Shown here: positions 18,168 through 27,723 of the stretch, in pieces | Numbering within the stretch: position 1 is the first letter of the stretch | Layout: each line of letters begins with the position of its first letter | Assembly (NCBI RefSeq): GCF_010645075.1 | Contig: NZ_JAADZV010000002.1 | Coordinates: 310,001-374,000, forward strand | From: Flavobacterium limi | GTDB lineage: Bacteria > Bacteroidota > Bacteroidia > Flavobacteriales > Flavobacteriaceae | DNA: 64,000 bases | Direction: 5' to 3' | Translations under genes and position numbers: made by a program | Notes under the pieces: generated by a model | Told to the model about the DNA's origin: nothing | The model's input: the letters and a program-made list of their open reading frames with translations, nothing else | Database searches by the model: none

Positions 18168-20966
18168 ATGAAACATACCAAAAACTGCCTTTCTTTCTTA
18201 TTTATTCTTTGCTTTATAATTAATTCATTTTCTCAGGACACAAATTCACCATGGCCAAAATCTACCAATATCAATCAGCCATGGACTCGTTGGTGGTGGA
18301 TGGGAAGTGCCGTAGATAAACCAAACTTAAAAAAGAGTCTTGTAGATTTTCATAAGGCCGGAGTTGGCGGTGTAGAAATTACTCCTATATACGGCGTAAA
18401 AGGCGAAGAAAACAATTTTATAGATTATCTCTCCCCAAAATGGATGGAAATGCTAGATTATACTATTCATGTTTCCGACAGTCTTCATATGCAGGTTGAT
18501 ATGGTCTTGGGAACAGGATGGCCTTATGGCGGTTCTCATGTTACCTTACCACATGCAGCCACAAAATTAATTGTAGAAAAATATCAGGTCAAAAAGAACG
18601 AAATTATTGATCGCTCTATAAAACTGGAAAACACTAAAGAAAAAACACCTGCAGAACTTTTATATGTAGTAGCTTACGGCAATGACGGAAGTTATATCAA
18701 CCTGACAAATCAGCTAAAAAACAGAACCTCTAAGGTAAATGATAAAGGAATCGAAGGGGCTTTAGTAACCCTACCTAAAACACTGGAAGCAAACAAATTA
18801 AAATGGAAAGCAAAAAAAACTGATTATACCTTATATGCTGTTTTTAGCGGTAAAACCGGACAGCAGGTAAAAAGATCTGCTCCTGGAGGGAAAGGCTATA
18901 CATTAGACCATTACTCAGAAGAGGCACTGAATGCTTATATTGTTCCGTTTAATGACGCTTTAAAAGGACGTGAAGGAAAAATCAGAGCTGTTTTTAATGA
19001 TAGTTATGAAGTATACGGAACTGATTTTACTCCTAATTTCTTTGAAGAATTTCAAAACCGAAGAGGTTACGATCTTAAAAAACAATTGCCTCTAATATTA
19101 AGTGAAACTGATAACGAAATTGCAAACCGAATAAGAAGTGATTACAGACAAACCATAGCCGACTTATTATTGAATAAATTTGACAAGCCGTGGACACAAT
19201 GGGCACATTCAAAAAATTTTAAAACAAAACTTCAGGCACATGGATCACCCGGTAATTTAATTGATTTATATGCCTCTGCTGATATCCCTGAATGTGAAAC
19301 TTTTGGTTCTATGCCATTTGATATTCCGGGTTTCAGACGTGACAAAGAAGATATACGTGAAGGCGATGCTGATCCTGTAATGCTTAAATTCTCTTCGTCA
19401 GCAGCACACATTTCAGGAAAAAATCTGGTTTCATCTGAAACTTTTACCTGGTTAAGAGAACATTTTAAAACTGCCTTGTCACAATGTAAGCCGGAAGCCG
19501 AAGATTTAATGCTAAACGGTGTAAATCATATTTTTCTTCATGGTTCAACATATTCACCAGACAGAGCAGTATGGCCAGGATGGAAATTTTATGCTTCTGT
19601 AAATTTTAATGCAACCAACAGCATTTGGGAAGACGCTCCTGCCCTGTTCTCTTACATTGCAAACTGCCAGTCCATGTTACAGCAGGGAAAACCAGACAAT
19701 GAAATACTGCTTTACTGGCCCATTTTTGACAACTGGGATAAATATAAAAAAGGTAGTTTATTTGTTGAATACAAAATACATTCTTTAGACGAGTGGCTTC
19801 ACGGAACTCCGTTTTATGACACCACAAAAGCCCTAATGAAAAAAGGCTACGGAGTCGATTTTATCTCTGATAATTTTATTGCTGAGGCAAAAGTCGTAAA
19901 TGGAAACATCAGTCTTCCAGGTGGGATTTTCAAATCATTAATTATTCCGGCCTGCAAAAAAATGCCTTTAGCCACTTTGCAAAAATTAATTGAACTGCAA
20001 AAAGCCGGTGCAAAAGTAATATTTCAGGGATTACCGGAATCTGTTCCTGGTTTTCATGATTATAAAAATCAGGAAACAAAACTTCAGTCTGTTTTGGCTG
20101 AAAATAAAGAAGCTGTAAAACCAGTTTCGGATATTTTTCAAACACTGGAAAATGCTCAGATATATCCTGAAACATTAGTAAACACAGGTTTAAAATTTAT
20201 CAGAAGAAATGTTGACGGAGAAAAAATCTATTATCTGGTAAATCATACCGCAAAAACAATTGATGGATTTATTCCGTTGGAAATTGGTAATAAAGAAGTC
20301 GTAATCTTTGATCCGTTAAATAGAAACTTCGGAAATGCAATGGTTCAAAAAACAGCCAAAAACACTTTGGTTAAAATAAAAATCGAACCGGGACAATCCT
20401 TTTTCTTAAAAACAGAAAATACTGCGACACAAAAAAAATGGAATTACTACGAATCCACTGCCGAAGCAATTGCATTAAAAGGAAACTGGAAAATAAATTT
20501 TGATAAAGGCGGACCAAAATTACCTCCAACTGCCTCAGTCACAAATTTAGAGTCCTGGACAAAACTTGGTCCTGAAGCGGAAGCATTTTCAGGATCTGCG
20601 ACTTACACTTTAGAATTCAACAATCCGAATGCTAAAACTGAATCGTGGAATTTAAATTTAGGCGATGTTCGCGAAAGTGCAAAAGTCTGGTTAAACGATG
20701 AATTTATTGGTACAGCCTGGTCAGTTCCTTATAAGCTAAATATTGGAAAATTAAAACAAGGAAAAAACATTTTAAAAATTCAGGTTACCAATCTTTCTGC
20801 CAACCGAATTCGTGATAAAGAACTAAAAGGCGAAGAATGGAAAATTTTCTACGAAATCAATATGGTAGACAAAGATTATAAAAAATTTGACGCAACAAAA
20901 TGGAGTCTTATGCCTTCCGGATTATTAGGTCCGATAACCATTACACCCTTAAAACAACAAAATTAA
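18168..20966 (+). CDS. GH106-like alpha-L-rhamnosidase, exported
   Basis: 932 residues from the ATG at 18168, which gives a signal peptide (MKHTKNCLSFLFILCFII, ending FSQ); a TTG 18 nt earlier is in frame but less likely. The N-terminal half has the GH106 look: WTRWWWMGSAVDKPNL near residue 30, GVGGVEITPIYGVKG near 65 and MVLGTGWPYGGS near 120. The last 160 residues form a galactose-binding-like jelly roll (GDVRESAKVWLNDEFIGTAW). GH106 enzymes release alpha-L-rhamnose from rhamnogalacturonans and related glycans. It is first in a three-gene operon with GH105 and an esterase-GH43 protein, under the shared activator box. The family call rests on remembered motifs; catalytic residues were not assigned. 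Confidence 0.82.
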   Translation: MKHTKNCLSFLFILCFIINSFSQDTNSPWPKSTNINQPWTRWWWMGSAVDKPNLKKSLVDFHKAGVGGVEITPIYGVKGEENNFIDYLSPKWMEMLDYTIHVSDSLHMQVDMVLGTGWPYGGSHVTLPHAATKLIVEKYQVKKNEIIDRSIKLENTKEKTPAELLYVVAYGNDGSYINLTNQLKNRTSKVNDKGIEGALVTLPKTLEANKLKWKAKKTDYTLYAVFSGKTGQQVKRSAPGGKGYTLDHYSEEALNAYIVPFNDALKGREGKIRAVFNDSYEVYGTDFTPNFFEEFQNRRGYDLKKQLPLILSETDNEIANRIRSDYRQTIADLLLNKFDKPWTQWAHSKNFKTKLQAHGSPGNLIDLYASADIPECETFGSMPFDIPGFRRDKEDIREGDADPVMLKFSSSAAHISGKNLVSSETFTWLREHFKTALSQCKPEAEDLMLNGVNHIFLHGSTYSPDRAVWPGWKFYASVNFNATNSIWEDAPALFSYIANCQSMLQQGKPDNEILLYWPIFDNWDKYKKGSLFVEYKIHSLDEWLHGTPFYDTTKALMKKGYGVDFISDNFIAEAKVVNGNISLPGGIFKSLIIPACKKMPLATLQKLIELQKAGAKVIFQGLPESVPGFHDYKNQETKLQSVLAENKEAVKPVSDIFQTLENAQIYPETLVNTGLKFIRRNVDGEKIYYLVNHTAKTIDGFIPLEIGNKEVVIFDPLNRNFGNAMVQKTAKNTLVKIKIEPGQSFFLKTENTATQKKWNYYESTAEAIALKGNWKINFDKGGPKLPPTASVTNLESWTKLGPEAEAFSGSATYTLEFNNPNAKTESWNLNLGDVRESAKVWLNDEFIGTAWSVPYKLNIGKLKQGKNILKIQVTNLSANRIRDKELKGEEWKIFYEINMVDKDYKKFDATKWSLMPSGLLGPITITPLKQQN

Positions 20967-20986
20967 TTCCCTAATAAAAGAATAAA

Positions 20987-22111
20987 ATGAAAAAGCTACT
21001 TTTAATCTTCGCTATATGCTTTTTATATGCGAATTCTACAAACGCACAACAGCCATTTGATAAAAAATTAGTACTAAAACAAATGATTTTAGCAAATGAT
21101 TATTTTATGCAAAAATGGCCTGAAACTGGCAAGACTATTATAACCAACAAAGAACGTCCGAGTAATATCTGGACACGTGGTGTTTATTATGAAGGATTAA
21201 TGGCTTTACATGAAATTTTTCCAAAAGAAGCCTATTATAAATATGCTTATGACTGGGCAGAATTTCATAAATGGGGATTTAACGGTGGAAATGTTACCCG
21301 TAACGCAGACAATTATTGTGCAGCTCAGACCTATATTGATTTGTACAATCTGGAGCCGGATGCAAAAAAGCTAAAAAATACTAAAGCCAACATCAATATG
21401 CTGCTGAATACGCCTCAACAAGACGACTGGTCATGGATTGATGCTATTCAAATGGGAATGCCGGTTTTTGCTAAGCTGGGAGTATTAGAAAAAGACAACC
21501 GCTATTTCGAAAAAATGTATCAAATGTATATGTATTCCAGAAACAAGCATGGTGATAATGGGCTTTTCAATCCAAAGGATGGTTTGTGGTGGCGTGATGC
21601 TGATTTTGATCCTCCATATAAAGAGCCAAATGGCGAAGACTGCTACTGGAGCCGTGGTAATGGATGGGTGATTGGTGCTTTGGCAAAAGTATTGACTATA
21701 ATTCCTCAAAATGCCCCTCACAGAGAGCAGTATGTAAAAGATTTGAAAGCAATGGCAGCAGCTTTAGTTCCAATTCAAAGACCTGACGGATTCTGGAATG
21801 TAAGTTTACATGACCCTACAAATTTTGGAGAAAAAGAAACATCGGGAACTGCCTTATTTGTTTACGGAATAGCATACGGCATCAACAACGGAATTCTAAA
21901 AAAGGAAACGTATTTGCCTGTAATCGAAAAAGCATGGAACGCAATCACAAAAGATGCTTTGCATGATACCGGATTTTTAGGCTATTTACAGTCAACAGGA
22001 AAAGAGCCAAAAGACGGACAGCCATTATCATACGATAAAATCCCTGATTTCGAAGATTACGGATTAGGTTGTTTTTTACTAGCCGGATCTGAAATTTATA
22101 AAATGAAATAA
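20987..22111 (+). CDS. GH105 unsaturated rhamnogalacturonyl/glucuronyl hydrolase
   Basis: 374 residues with a signal peptide (MKKLLLIFAICFLYANSTNA). It is an (alpha/alpha)6-barrel of the YteR/RhiN type: IWTRGVYYEGLMAL near residue 60, DDWSWIDAIQMGMP with the catalytic acid Asp152, and YWSRGNGWVIGALA near 225. The length matches the family. GH105 enzymes hydrate and cleave the 4,5-unsaturated uronic acid left on oligosaccharides by polysaccharide lyases. No lyase is in the window, so one is expected further left or elsewhere. It follows GH106 by 20 nt, and its stop overlaps the next start by one base. Confidence 0.93.
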   Translation: MKKLLLIFAICFLYANSTNAQQPFDKKLVLKQMILANDYFMQKWPETGKTIITNKERPSNIWTRGVYYEGLMALHEIFPKEAYYKYAYDWAEFHKWGFNGGNVTRNADNYCAAQTYIDLYNLEPDAKKLKNTKANINMLLNTPQQDDWSWIDAIQMGMPVFAKLGVLEKDNRYFEKMYQMYMYSRNKHGDNGLFNPKDGLWWRDADFDPPYKEPNGEDCYWSRGNGWVIGALAKVLTIIPQNAPHREQYVKDLKAMAAALVPIQRPDGFWNVSLHDPTNFGEKETSGTALFVYGIAYGINNGILKKETYLPVIEKAWNAITKDALHDTGFLGYLQSTGKEPKDGQPLSYDKIPDFEDYGLGCFLLAGSEIYKMK

Positions 22112-23892
22112 TGAAAAAAGCATTTTTCTATTTTATTTCTCTGGGAATAAGTCTTTCTGTATTCTCTCAAAAAAAGGAAATTCCGTTGTGGGATAAAGTT
22201 CCTGACGCCATTGAATCTAGAGAATACGTTGAAAAAATAGTAGCCAAAAACGGTATTGCCGAAGATGTTCGTAAAGTAACCTTACCTACCCTTACCCCAT
22301 TTTTTGCAGATGAAAAAAAATCAAACGGAACAGCTGTTATAATTTGTCCGGGTGGAGCCTACGGAATGCTGGCTATCAACAAAGAAGGCTATAAAGTAGC
22401 AGAATGGTTTAATACATTAGGCATTCATGCTTTTGTTTTAAAATACAGATTGCCGAGCGATGAGATTATGAAAAACAAAACTGTTGCTCCCCTCCAGGAT
22501 GCACAGGAAGCCATTCGACTGCTTAGAAGAAATGCAGTTAAGTGGAAACTTAATCCTAATAAAATTGGTATTATGGGGTTTTCAGCTGGTGGGCATTTAG
22601 CGTCTACTTTATCTACTCATTATGATAATAAAGTATATACGCCTACTGATACAACAAGTGCCAAACCCAACTTTTCAGTTTTAATTTACCCTGTAATATC
22701 CATGCAGGAAGGAGTCACACATCAGGGATCAAAAGATAATTTATTAGGAAAAAATGCTCAGGGAGAAATCGTCGAAAAATATTCGAATGAAAAACAAATA
22801 ACGGCTTCAACCCCAAAAACTTTTTTAGTTCATGCTACTGATGACAAAGCTGTACCTGTAGAAAATAGTATTAATTATTATTTAGCTTTAAAAAAAGAAA
22901 AAGTCTCTTCAGAAATGCATTTATATGAAGACGGAGGTCATGGCTTTGGTCTCGGTATAAAAGGCACCAATGCATCATGGCCTAAAGCCTTTGAAAAATG
23001 GCTGACTGTTAACGATTATACATTAAAAGGCGACGGTTATGTATTTACCTATTTTAAAGGAAATGGCGAAGACGGTCTGCATTTGGCTTACAGCGAAGAC
23101 GGCTACAAATGGAACACCTTAAAAAATGACACATCATTTTTAACGCCTGAAGTCGGAAAAGATAAACTTATGCGTGATCCCTGCGTAATTAAAGGCAGAG
23201 ACGGTTTGTATCACATGGTCTGGACGGTTAGCTGGACAGATAAAGGAATTGGTTATGCATCGTCAAAAGATTTGATTCACTGGTCAAAACAGGAATTTAT
23301 TCCGGTCATGACATATGAAGAAAAGACAAGAAACACCTGGGCTCCTGAAATTACGTATGATGAAAAATCTAAAACATACATGATTTACTGGGCTTCTACA
23401 ATTGACGGAAAGTTTTTGGAAACTAAATCGGAAGAAGAAAAAGGATACAATCACAGGATTTATTACACTACTACTAAAGACTTTAAAAAATTTTCTAAAA
23501 CCAAATTGCTTTATGAACCTGGTTTTAATGTCATTGATGCTACTATTGTAAAAACAAATGAAGGTTATACCATGTACTTAAAAGATGAAACGAAAGTACC
23601 GGTTCAGAAAAATTTAAAAATAGCAACCAGCAAAAAATTAGAAGGTCCATACACAAAAGCAAGTCAGCCAATAACAGGTAATTATTGGGCAGAAGGACCT
23701 ACAGCGATTCAGATAAATAATGAATGGATTGTTTATTTTGATAAATATACCCAGAAAAAATATGGAGCGGTAAAACAAACTTCAAAAGGCTGGGAAGATA
23801 TTTCAGAACAAGTTAGTTTTCCTCCGGGAACAAGGCATGGAACTGTAATTAAAGTATCTGCGGCTGAAATTAATGCTTTAAAAAAGGAATAA
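22111..23892 (+). CDS. Two-domain enzyme: alpha/beta-hydrolase esterase fused to a GH43-like glycosidase
   Basis: 593 residues after a signal peptide (MKKAFFYFISLGISLSVFS). Residues about 25-300 are an alpha/beta-hydrolase related to acetylesterases, with GFSAGGHLAS (Ser158), ATDDKAVPV (Asp) and EDGGHGFGL (His). Residues about 305-590 are a five-bladed-propeller GH43-like domain with the expected acids: MRDPCVI (Asp356, base), NVIDATIV (Asp476) and YWAEGPTAI (Glu528, acid). It is thus predicted to deacetylate and to trim a side-chain sugar such as arabinose or galactose. It is last in the operon with GH106 and GH105 and is followed by a strong terminator. The GH43 subfamily and the linkage are not known from sequence. 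Confidence 0.85.
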   Translation: MKKAFFYFISLGISLSVFSQKKEIPLWDKVPDAIESREYVEKIVAKNGIAEDVRKVTLPTLTPFFADEKKSNGTAVIICPGGAYGMLAINKEGYKVAEWFNTLGIHAFVLKYRLPSDEIMKNKTVAPLQDAQEAIRLLRRNAVKWKLNPNKIGIMGFSAGGHLASTLSTHYDNKVYTPTDTTSAKPNFSVLIYPVISMQEGVTHQGSKDNLLGKNAQGEIVEKYSNEKQITASTPKTFLVHATDDKAVPVENSINYYLALKKEKVSSEMHLYEDGGHGFGLGIKGTNASWPKAFEKWLTVNDYTLKGDGYVFTYFKGNGEDGLHLAYSEDGYKWNTLKNDTSFLTPEVGKDKLMRDPCVIKGRDGLYHMVWTVSWTDKGIGYASSKDLIHWSKQEFIPVMTYEEKTRNTWAPEITYDEKSKTYMIYWASTIDGKFLETKSEEEKGYNHRIYYTTTKDFKKFSKTKLLYEPGFNVIDATIVKTNEGYTMYLKDETKVPVQKNLKIATSKKLEGPYTKASQPITGNYWAEGPTAIQINNEWIVYFDKYTQKKYGAVKQTSKGWEDISEQVSFPPGTRHGTVIKVSAAEINALKKE

Positions 23893-23944
23893 GTTAAAAA
23901 TAGACCGATAATAAAGGGCTATAAATAACCATTATAACTCATTA

Positions 23945-23986
23945 AACGAAGACATTGTAATCAAATACAATGTCTTCGTTTTTTTT
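23945..23986 (+). terminator. Strong terminator of the GH106 operon
   Basis: Perfect 15-bp stem (23945-23959 with 23966-23980), 6-nt loop, then eight Ts. It ends the PUL and insulates the type VI island. Confidence 0.92.
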
Positions 23987-24021
23987 GTAGTAAAATAAAT
24001 ACATATAATATTTAAATATTT

Positions 24022-24051
24022 TTGTGAAAGTAATTTTAAATTCTATTTTTA
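24022..24051 (+). promoter_or_regulatory. Promoter of the vgrG island
   Basis: TTG (24022-24024), 19 nt, TATTTTTA (24044-24051): a good match to the Bacteroidota -33/-7 pattern. The vgrG ATG is 36 nt downstream. Confidence 0.55.
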
Positions 24052-24087
24052 CAAAAAAAATCCTACTTAATAATTAATATAAATAGT

Positions 24088-25896
24088 ATGTCAAATTTTT
24101 CAGAACAGGTTCATATAAGTATTGGAAGTTTTACCCAAAATGTTGTCTATCATGATTTAGAGTTATCGCAAAAGATGGCAGACCATCACCATTTTTCATT
24201 TGTCTGGCAATATACAGGCCTGGCTGTAATAGACCCGTCAGTTCAGTCAAAAGCTATAAGAAGCTACCTGGGGGATGAAGTGATTTTTACTTTCAAGAGT
24301 CTTACCGGAATCAAAGTGATGAGCAAAGGCATCATTACAGAACTTTCCTCTGTAGAACTTCACGGAAGTGCTGTAGGTCTTCTTGTAAAAGGAATAAGCC
24401 ATACCATAGTGCTGGACGATATGAAAAAATCAAGGACTTTTCAGGAAAGGGGAATGGACGACATTGTACTGGGAATTTTGGCTGAAGGCCCGGGAGAATT
24501 TTACCAGCGTGAAGCTATAAAATCGACTTATCTTCAGGAATTCAAATACATGGCGCAATACAATGAAACCAGTTTTGAATTTTTAAAACGCCTGGCCAAA
24601 CGCTATGGACAATGGTTTTACTTCGACGGCATGCGAATGCAGTTTGGGCAGACCAAAACCAGTCAGGTAAAACTCGTGAACGGCTCTTCGCTGCATGGTT
24701 TTAAGATACAGGCCAATATGGCTGCCCACAAAATTTCTCTTGCAGGATATGATTACAATTCCGCAAATAATATTCGGAATTCTGCTGCCAAAACTAGTAT
24801 GGGAAGCAAAGACAGTTTTTCTGCAATCGTAGGTCACAATCAGGGAACGGTTGCCCAGGGCGATTTAAGTGTTGGAGCTTACACGGCCAATGCCCAAACC
24901 AGTGATGAAATACAGGAAATGGTAAAACTGCAGACCGCAGGGAGCGATGCCAATAGCGTTTACTATGGTGGTATTTCGTATTTTCCATTAGGACTCGGAC
25001 AAGTTTTTAGCATCGTCAATCAAACGGTTGAACACGAACTCATTGTAATCGAAGTCGAACACATCTCTCAGCTACACGGCAATTATTCTTGCCGATTCAA
25101 GGCAATTCCTGCAGATGTTGCGGCACCGCATTATACAGATGTACATGTTTTTGCAAAGGCAGAAACTCAGCCTGCCAAAGTAAAAGACAACAACGATCCT
25201 CAAGGGTTAGGAAGGATAAAAGTAGAATTCAACTGGGCAGGAGGAAGCACCAATAGCGACTGGATCCGCATGATTCAGCCACATTCGGGAAGCGGAAAAG
25301 GCTTTTACTTTATTCCGGAAATTGGTGAAGAAGTTTTGGTAGGTTTTGAAGGGGACAATGCACAGAATCCTTATGTATTAGGAACGCACTACAATGGCAA
25401 TGAATCCAGTGGCTATGCCGATGGACAAAACAATGTAAAAGCGATTCATACCAGAAGTGGACATATTTTAAAATTTACTGAAGACGAAAGTATTATAATA
25501 ACCGATAAAATTGGTAATGAAATTCAGTTTGATACGATTGATGGAAATATCAATATCACGGCACCAAAAACCATCACCATGAATGCCTCTAATATTATTA
25601 TGAATGCTTCTGAAAATATTACGACCACTGCAGGAATGAATATTACTGAAAGTGCCGGAGTTGATAAAACTCTAACTGTAGGTGCTATATTAAATACTTT
25701 TGTTGGCGGTGATAACATGTTGAATGTGACAGGTAATTTTATGGAAAACATTGAAGGGAATCTGGAATCACATACGGCTAAAGAAAGACAAGAAGTTGGA
25801 GTTAAAGGAATTGATAATAGTAGTGAAGGTGGAATAAATAAGCATTCTAAAAAAGAAATGCAGATTAATAGCGCCGAAAAATCTAAATCCTTCTAA
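24088..25896 (+). CDS. vgrG: Type VI secretion VgrG spike protein (Bacteroidota type)
   Basis: 602 residues. Residues 1 to about 370 form the gp27/gp44-like hub (FLKRLAKRYGQWFYFDG near 165-180). An OB-fold like T4 gp5 follows (NDPQGLGRIKVEFNW, then WIRMIQPHSGSGKGFYFIPE and GEEVLVGFEGDN, about 370-435). The C-terminus is a beta-helix needle with NITAPKTITMNASN-type repeats. VgrG trimers tip the T6SS tube and carry effectors. No other T6SS structural gene is in the window, so this is an orphan vgrG island relying on an apparatus encoded elsewhere. The next gene starts 4 nt downstream. Confidence 0.93.
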   Translation: MSNFSEQVHISIGSFTQNVVYHDLELSQKMADHHHFSFVWQYTGLAVIDPSVQSKAIRSYLGDEVIFTFKSLTGIKVMSKGIITELSSVELHGSAVGLLVKGISHTIVLDDMKKSRTFQERGMDDIVLGILAEGPGEFYQREAIKSTYLQEFKYMAQYNETSFEFLKRLAKRYGQWFYFDGMRMQFGQTKTSQVKLVNGSSLHGFKIQANMAAHKISLAGYDYNSANNIRNSAAKTSMGSKDSFSAIVGHNQGTVAQGDLSVGAYTANAQTSDEIQEMVKLQTAGSDANSVYYGGISYFPLGLGQVFSIVNQTVEHELIVIEVEHISQLHGNYSCRFKAIPADVAAPHYTDVHVFAKAETQPAKVKDNNDPQGLGRIKVEFNWAGGSTNSDWIRMIQPHSGSGKGFYFIPEIGEEVLVGFEGDNAQNPYVLGTHYNGNESSGYADGQNNVKAIHTRSGHILKFTEDESIIITDKIGNEIQFDTIDGNINITAPKTITMNASNIIMNASENITTTAGMNITESAGVDKTLTVGAILNTFVGGDNMLNVTGNFMENIEGNLESHTAKERQEVGVKGIDNSSEGGINKHSKKEMQINSAEKSKSF

Positions 25897-25900
25897 ATAT

Positions 25901-27352
25901 ATGAGCAGAATAAGATTTGTAGGAGGGACTATCACAAAAACTACCGGGGGTAACCACAATATATATTCCGAAGGCAATATTGTATACAATTCTGGTAAAA
26001 CTGTTACAGAAACAAGTGATGTTGGTATAACTTATGGGGAGCCGAAAGGTATTCCCGAGAGAAAAAGCCAAGACTTTGATATTACTTTTGAATTAGATAA
26101 AAGTGAAAATACAATAGTTCCATTTGGAGTTTTAGATTTTAAGGAAAATCCTGAAAATCCATTTTTTTGTTTCAAATACAAATTAAGTAAATCGAAAATT
26201 GATTCTTTAAGTTTTCAAATAATGGATGAGAATGATGCTGTTATTTACCAGATGACCTCTTTAAAAGCAGTAATAGTAAAAGCTTCAAAAAAAACTGAAG
26301 TACTTTTTGAAGCCAAAAAACCAACTCAAGGACCACTTTTATCTAAAGTCTGGGATTTTCAAAAAATATACAATCAATATGCATTATCTGAACCTTCTGA
26401 TTATACAAATGAAGGCGAATATCTTATACATTGGGATGGTTTTGATGATAATGATATTTACGATAGTACCAGATTTAACGGAAAAAACCTAAAAGCAAAA
26501 ATTATTGCAACCAAAGGGGGTAGACAAAAAAGTTTAATAGTTGAATTTTCTACAAAATACAGTGAAGTAGACTGGGCGGATGTGAAAATTGATAAAAAGA
26601 CAAAACGAATTGATGTTACCCTAAGAGTAAATCTTAAAGATGGTGGATCAGAAGGACTGAGTTGCTGGCCCAATACACGTAATTTTAATCCGCCCCATAC
26701 AAAAAGTGAAATTTGTGATTGGGATAAAATACCAGTTTCCGAAATAATGCCAGGAAAGCCTATTATTAAATCTAGAACTAAGAGTTTCTCAGATTTAGAG
26801 AAGTTGGCAATTGAAGGATTAAATTATCATTGGAGTAGGAATAAAAATCATGCAGTTGGTAAAAGCATAAGTGTTAATGGAGAACTTTTTGAAGTTTATG
26901 TAAATTCTATAAATGTTGAAAATAATGCAATCAAATCTCCTAGTATAAAATATTTAACAAATGAAAGTCCAGGTAGATCACGTAATTGGGAATTATCAAG
27001 AATATTATATTATAATGTAGGGTATTTAAAATATTCTAAGAGATGGTATTTTGTTAATGACATACAAAGTGATAGTGATTTCAAACATACTTCTGGGCAT
27101 GAAATTGGGCACGAAATTTTATTGGCTTATGGAGGGCATACGTACTCAAAGAGTCACAAAGGAAGTTCAACTATTGTGACCCAATCGCCTTTAGGAGATT
27201 ATTTGTATCCACAAAGGGGAGAAATAGATTTGATGATTTATTATGTCGACGACAAAATGCACCCATATCCTATGGACTATAATATTAGAGGGATTGCAGC
27301 AGAAAAAGATGTATTAAGTATATTATGGTTAACAAAAATTAAAATATCATGA
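25901..27352 (+). CDS. Putative VgrG-delivered effector with a HEIGH zinc-metallopeptidase motif
   Basis: 483 residues, no signal peptide. The first 50 residues (GGTITKTTGGNHNIYSEGN) are rich in Gly, Thr and Asn and resemble the beta-helix repeats of the VgrG needle, suggesting a docking tip (inference). A beta-rich middle region (about 60-235) has no family that I recognise. The C-terminal part carries HEIGH at 400-404 (zinc-binding HExxH, catalytic Glu401) followed by GGH at 413 and SKSH at 419 as possible third ligands. The metzincin pattern HExxHxxGxxH is not met. Position between vgrG and a lipoprotein that overlaps it by 4 nt (ATGA) marks an effector-immunity pair. Activity as a peptidase is inferred from the motif only. 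Confidence 0.72.
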   Translation: MSRIRFVGGTITKTTGGNHNIYSEGNIVYNSGKTVTETSDVGITYGEPKGIPERKSQDFDITFELDKSENTIVPFGVLDFKENPENPFFCFKYKLSKSKIDSLSFQIMDENDAVIYQMTSLKAVIVKASKKTEVLFEAKKPTQGPLLSKVWDFQKIYNQYALSEPSDYTNEGEYLIHWDGFDDNDIYDSTRFNGKNLKAKIIATKGGRQKSLIVEFSTKYSEVDWADVKIDKKTKRIDVTLRVNLKDGGSEGLSCWPNTRNFNPPHTKSEICDWDKIPVSEIMPGKPIIKSRTKSFSDLEKLAIEGLNYHWSRNKNHAVGKSISVNGELFEVYVNSINVENNAIKSPSIKYLTNESPGRSRNWELSRILYYNVGYLKYSKRWYFVNDIQSDSDFKHTSGHEIGHEILLAYGGHTYSKSHKGSSTIVTQSPLGDYLYPQRGEIDLMIYYVDDKMHPYPMDYNIRGIAAEKDVLSILWLTKIKIS

Positions 27353-27723
27353 AAAAAATAATTTTAGTATTTTTTATAGTTGCAACTTTATTAAGCTGTT
27401 CAAAACGAATAGCCAGACCTCCAGTAAAAGGTATAGTTAGGGATTCTATTACTAATCTTCCATTAGAAAATGTAGGTATAGAAACATGGGATGAAAAATC
27501 AGGAAAATATGTTTCAGAAACAGCAACCAATAAAAATGGAGAATTTTATTTATCAAAAATTGATTATAATGATTTATCATTTGGAGTAGAAGCACCCAGT
27601 CAAATATTTGATTTAAAAATTCATGATATTAAATATAGAATAAAAACTATTAAAGAGAATAGTAAATATGGCTTTTCAGGCGATACAATTTTTTACAATG
27701 TTAAATTAATTCCACTACAGTAA
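27349..27723 (+). CDS. Lipoprotein, candidate immunity protein for the HEIGH effector
   Basis: 124 residues. The signal MKKIILVFFIVATLLSC ends in a lipobox (Cys17), so the protein is membrane-anchored, in the periplasm or at the surface. The mature part is a small beta-sandwich of the carboxypeptidase-regulatory type (VKGIVRDSITNLPLENVGIE). Its start overlaps the effector stop, as in many toxin-immunity pairs, and a periplasmic location would suit protection against a toxin delivered there. A second, broken lipoprotein of the same design lies at 28550. The immunity role is inferred from position. Confidence 0.65.
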   Translation: MKKIILVFFIVATLLSCSKRIARPPVKGIVRDSITNLPLENVGIETWDEKSGKYVSETATNKNGEFYLSKIDYNDLSFGVEAPSQIFDLKIHDIKYRIKTIKENSKYGFSGDTIFYNVKLIPLQ

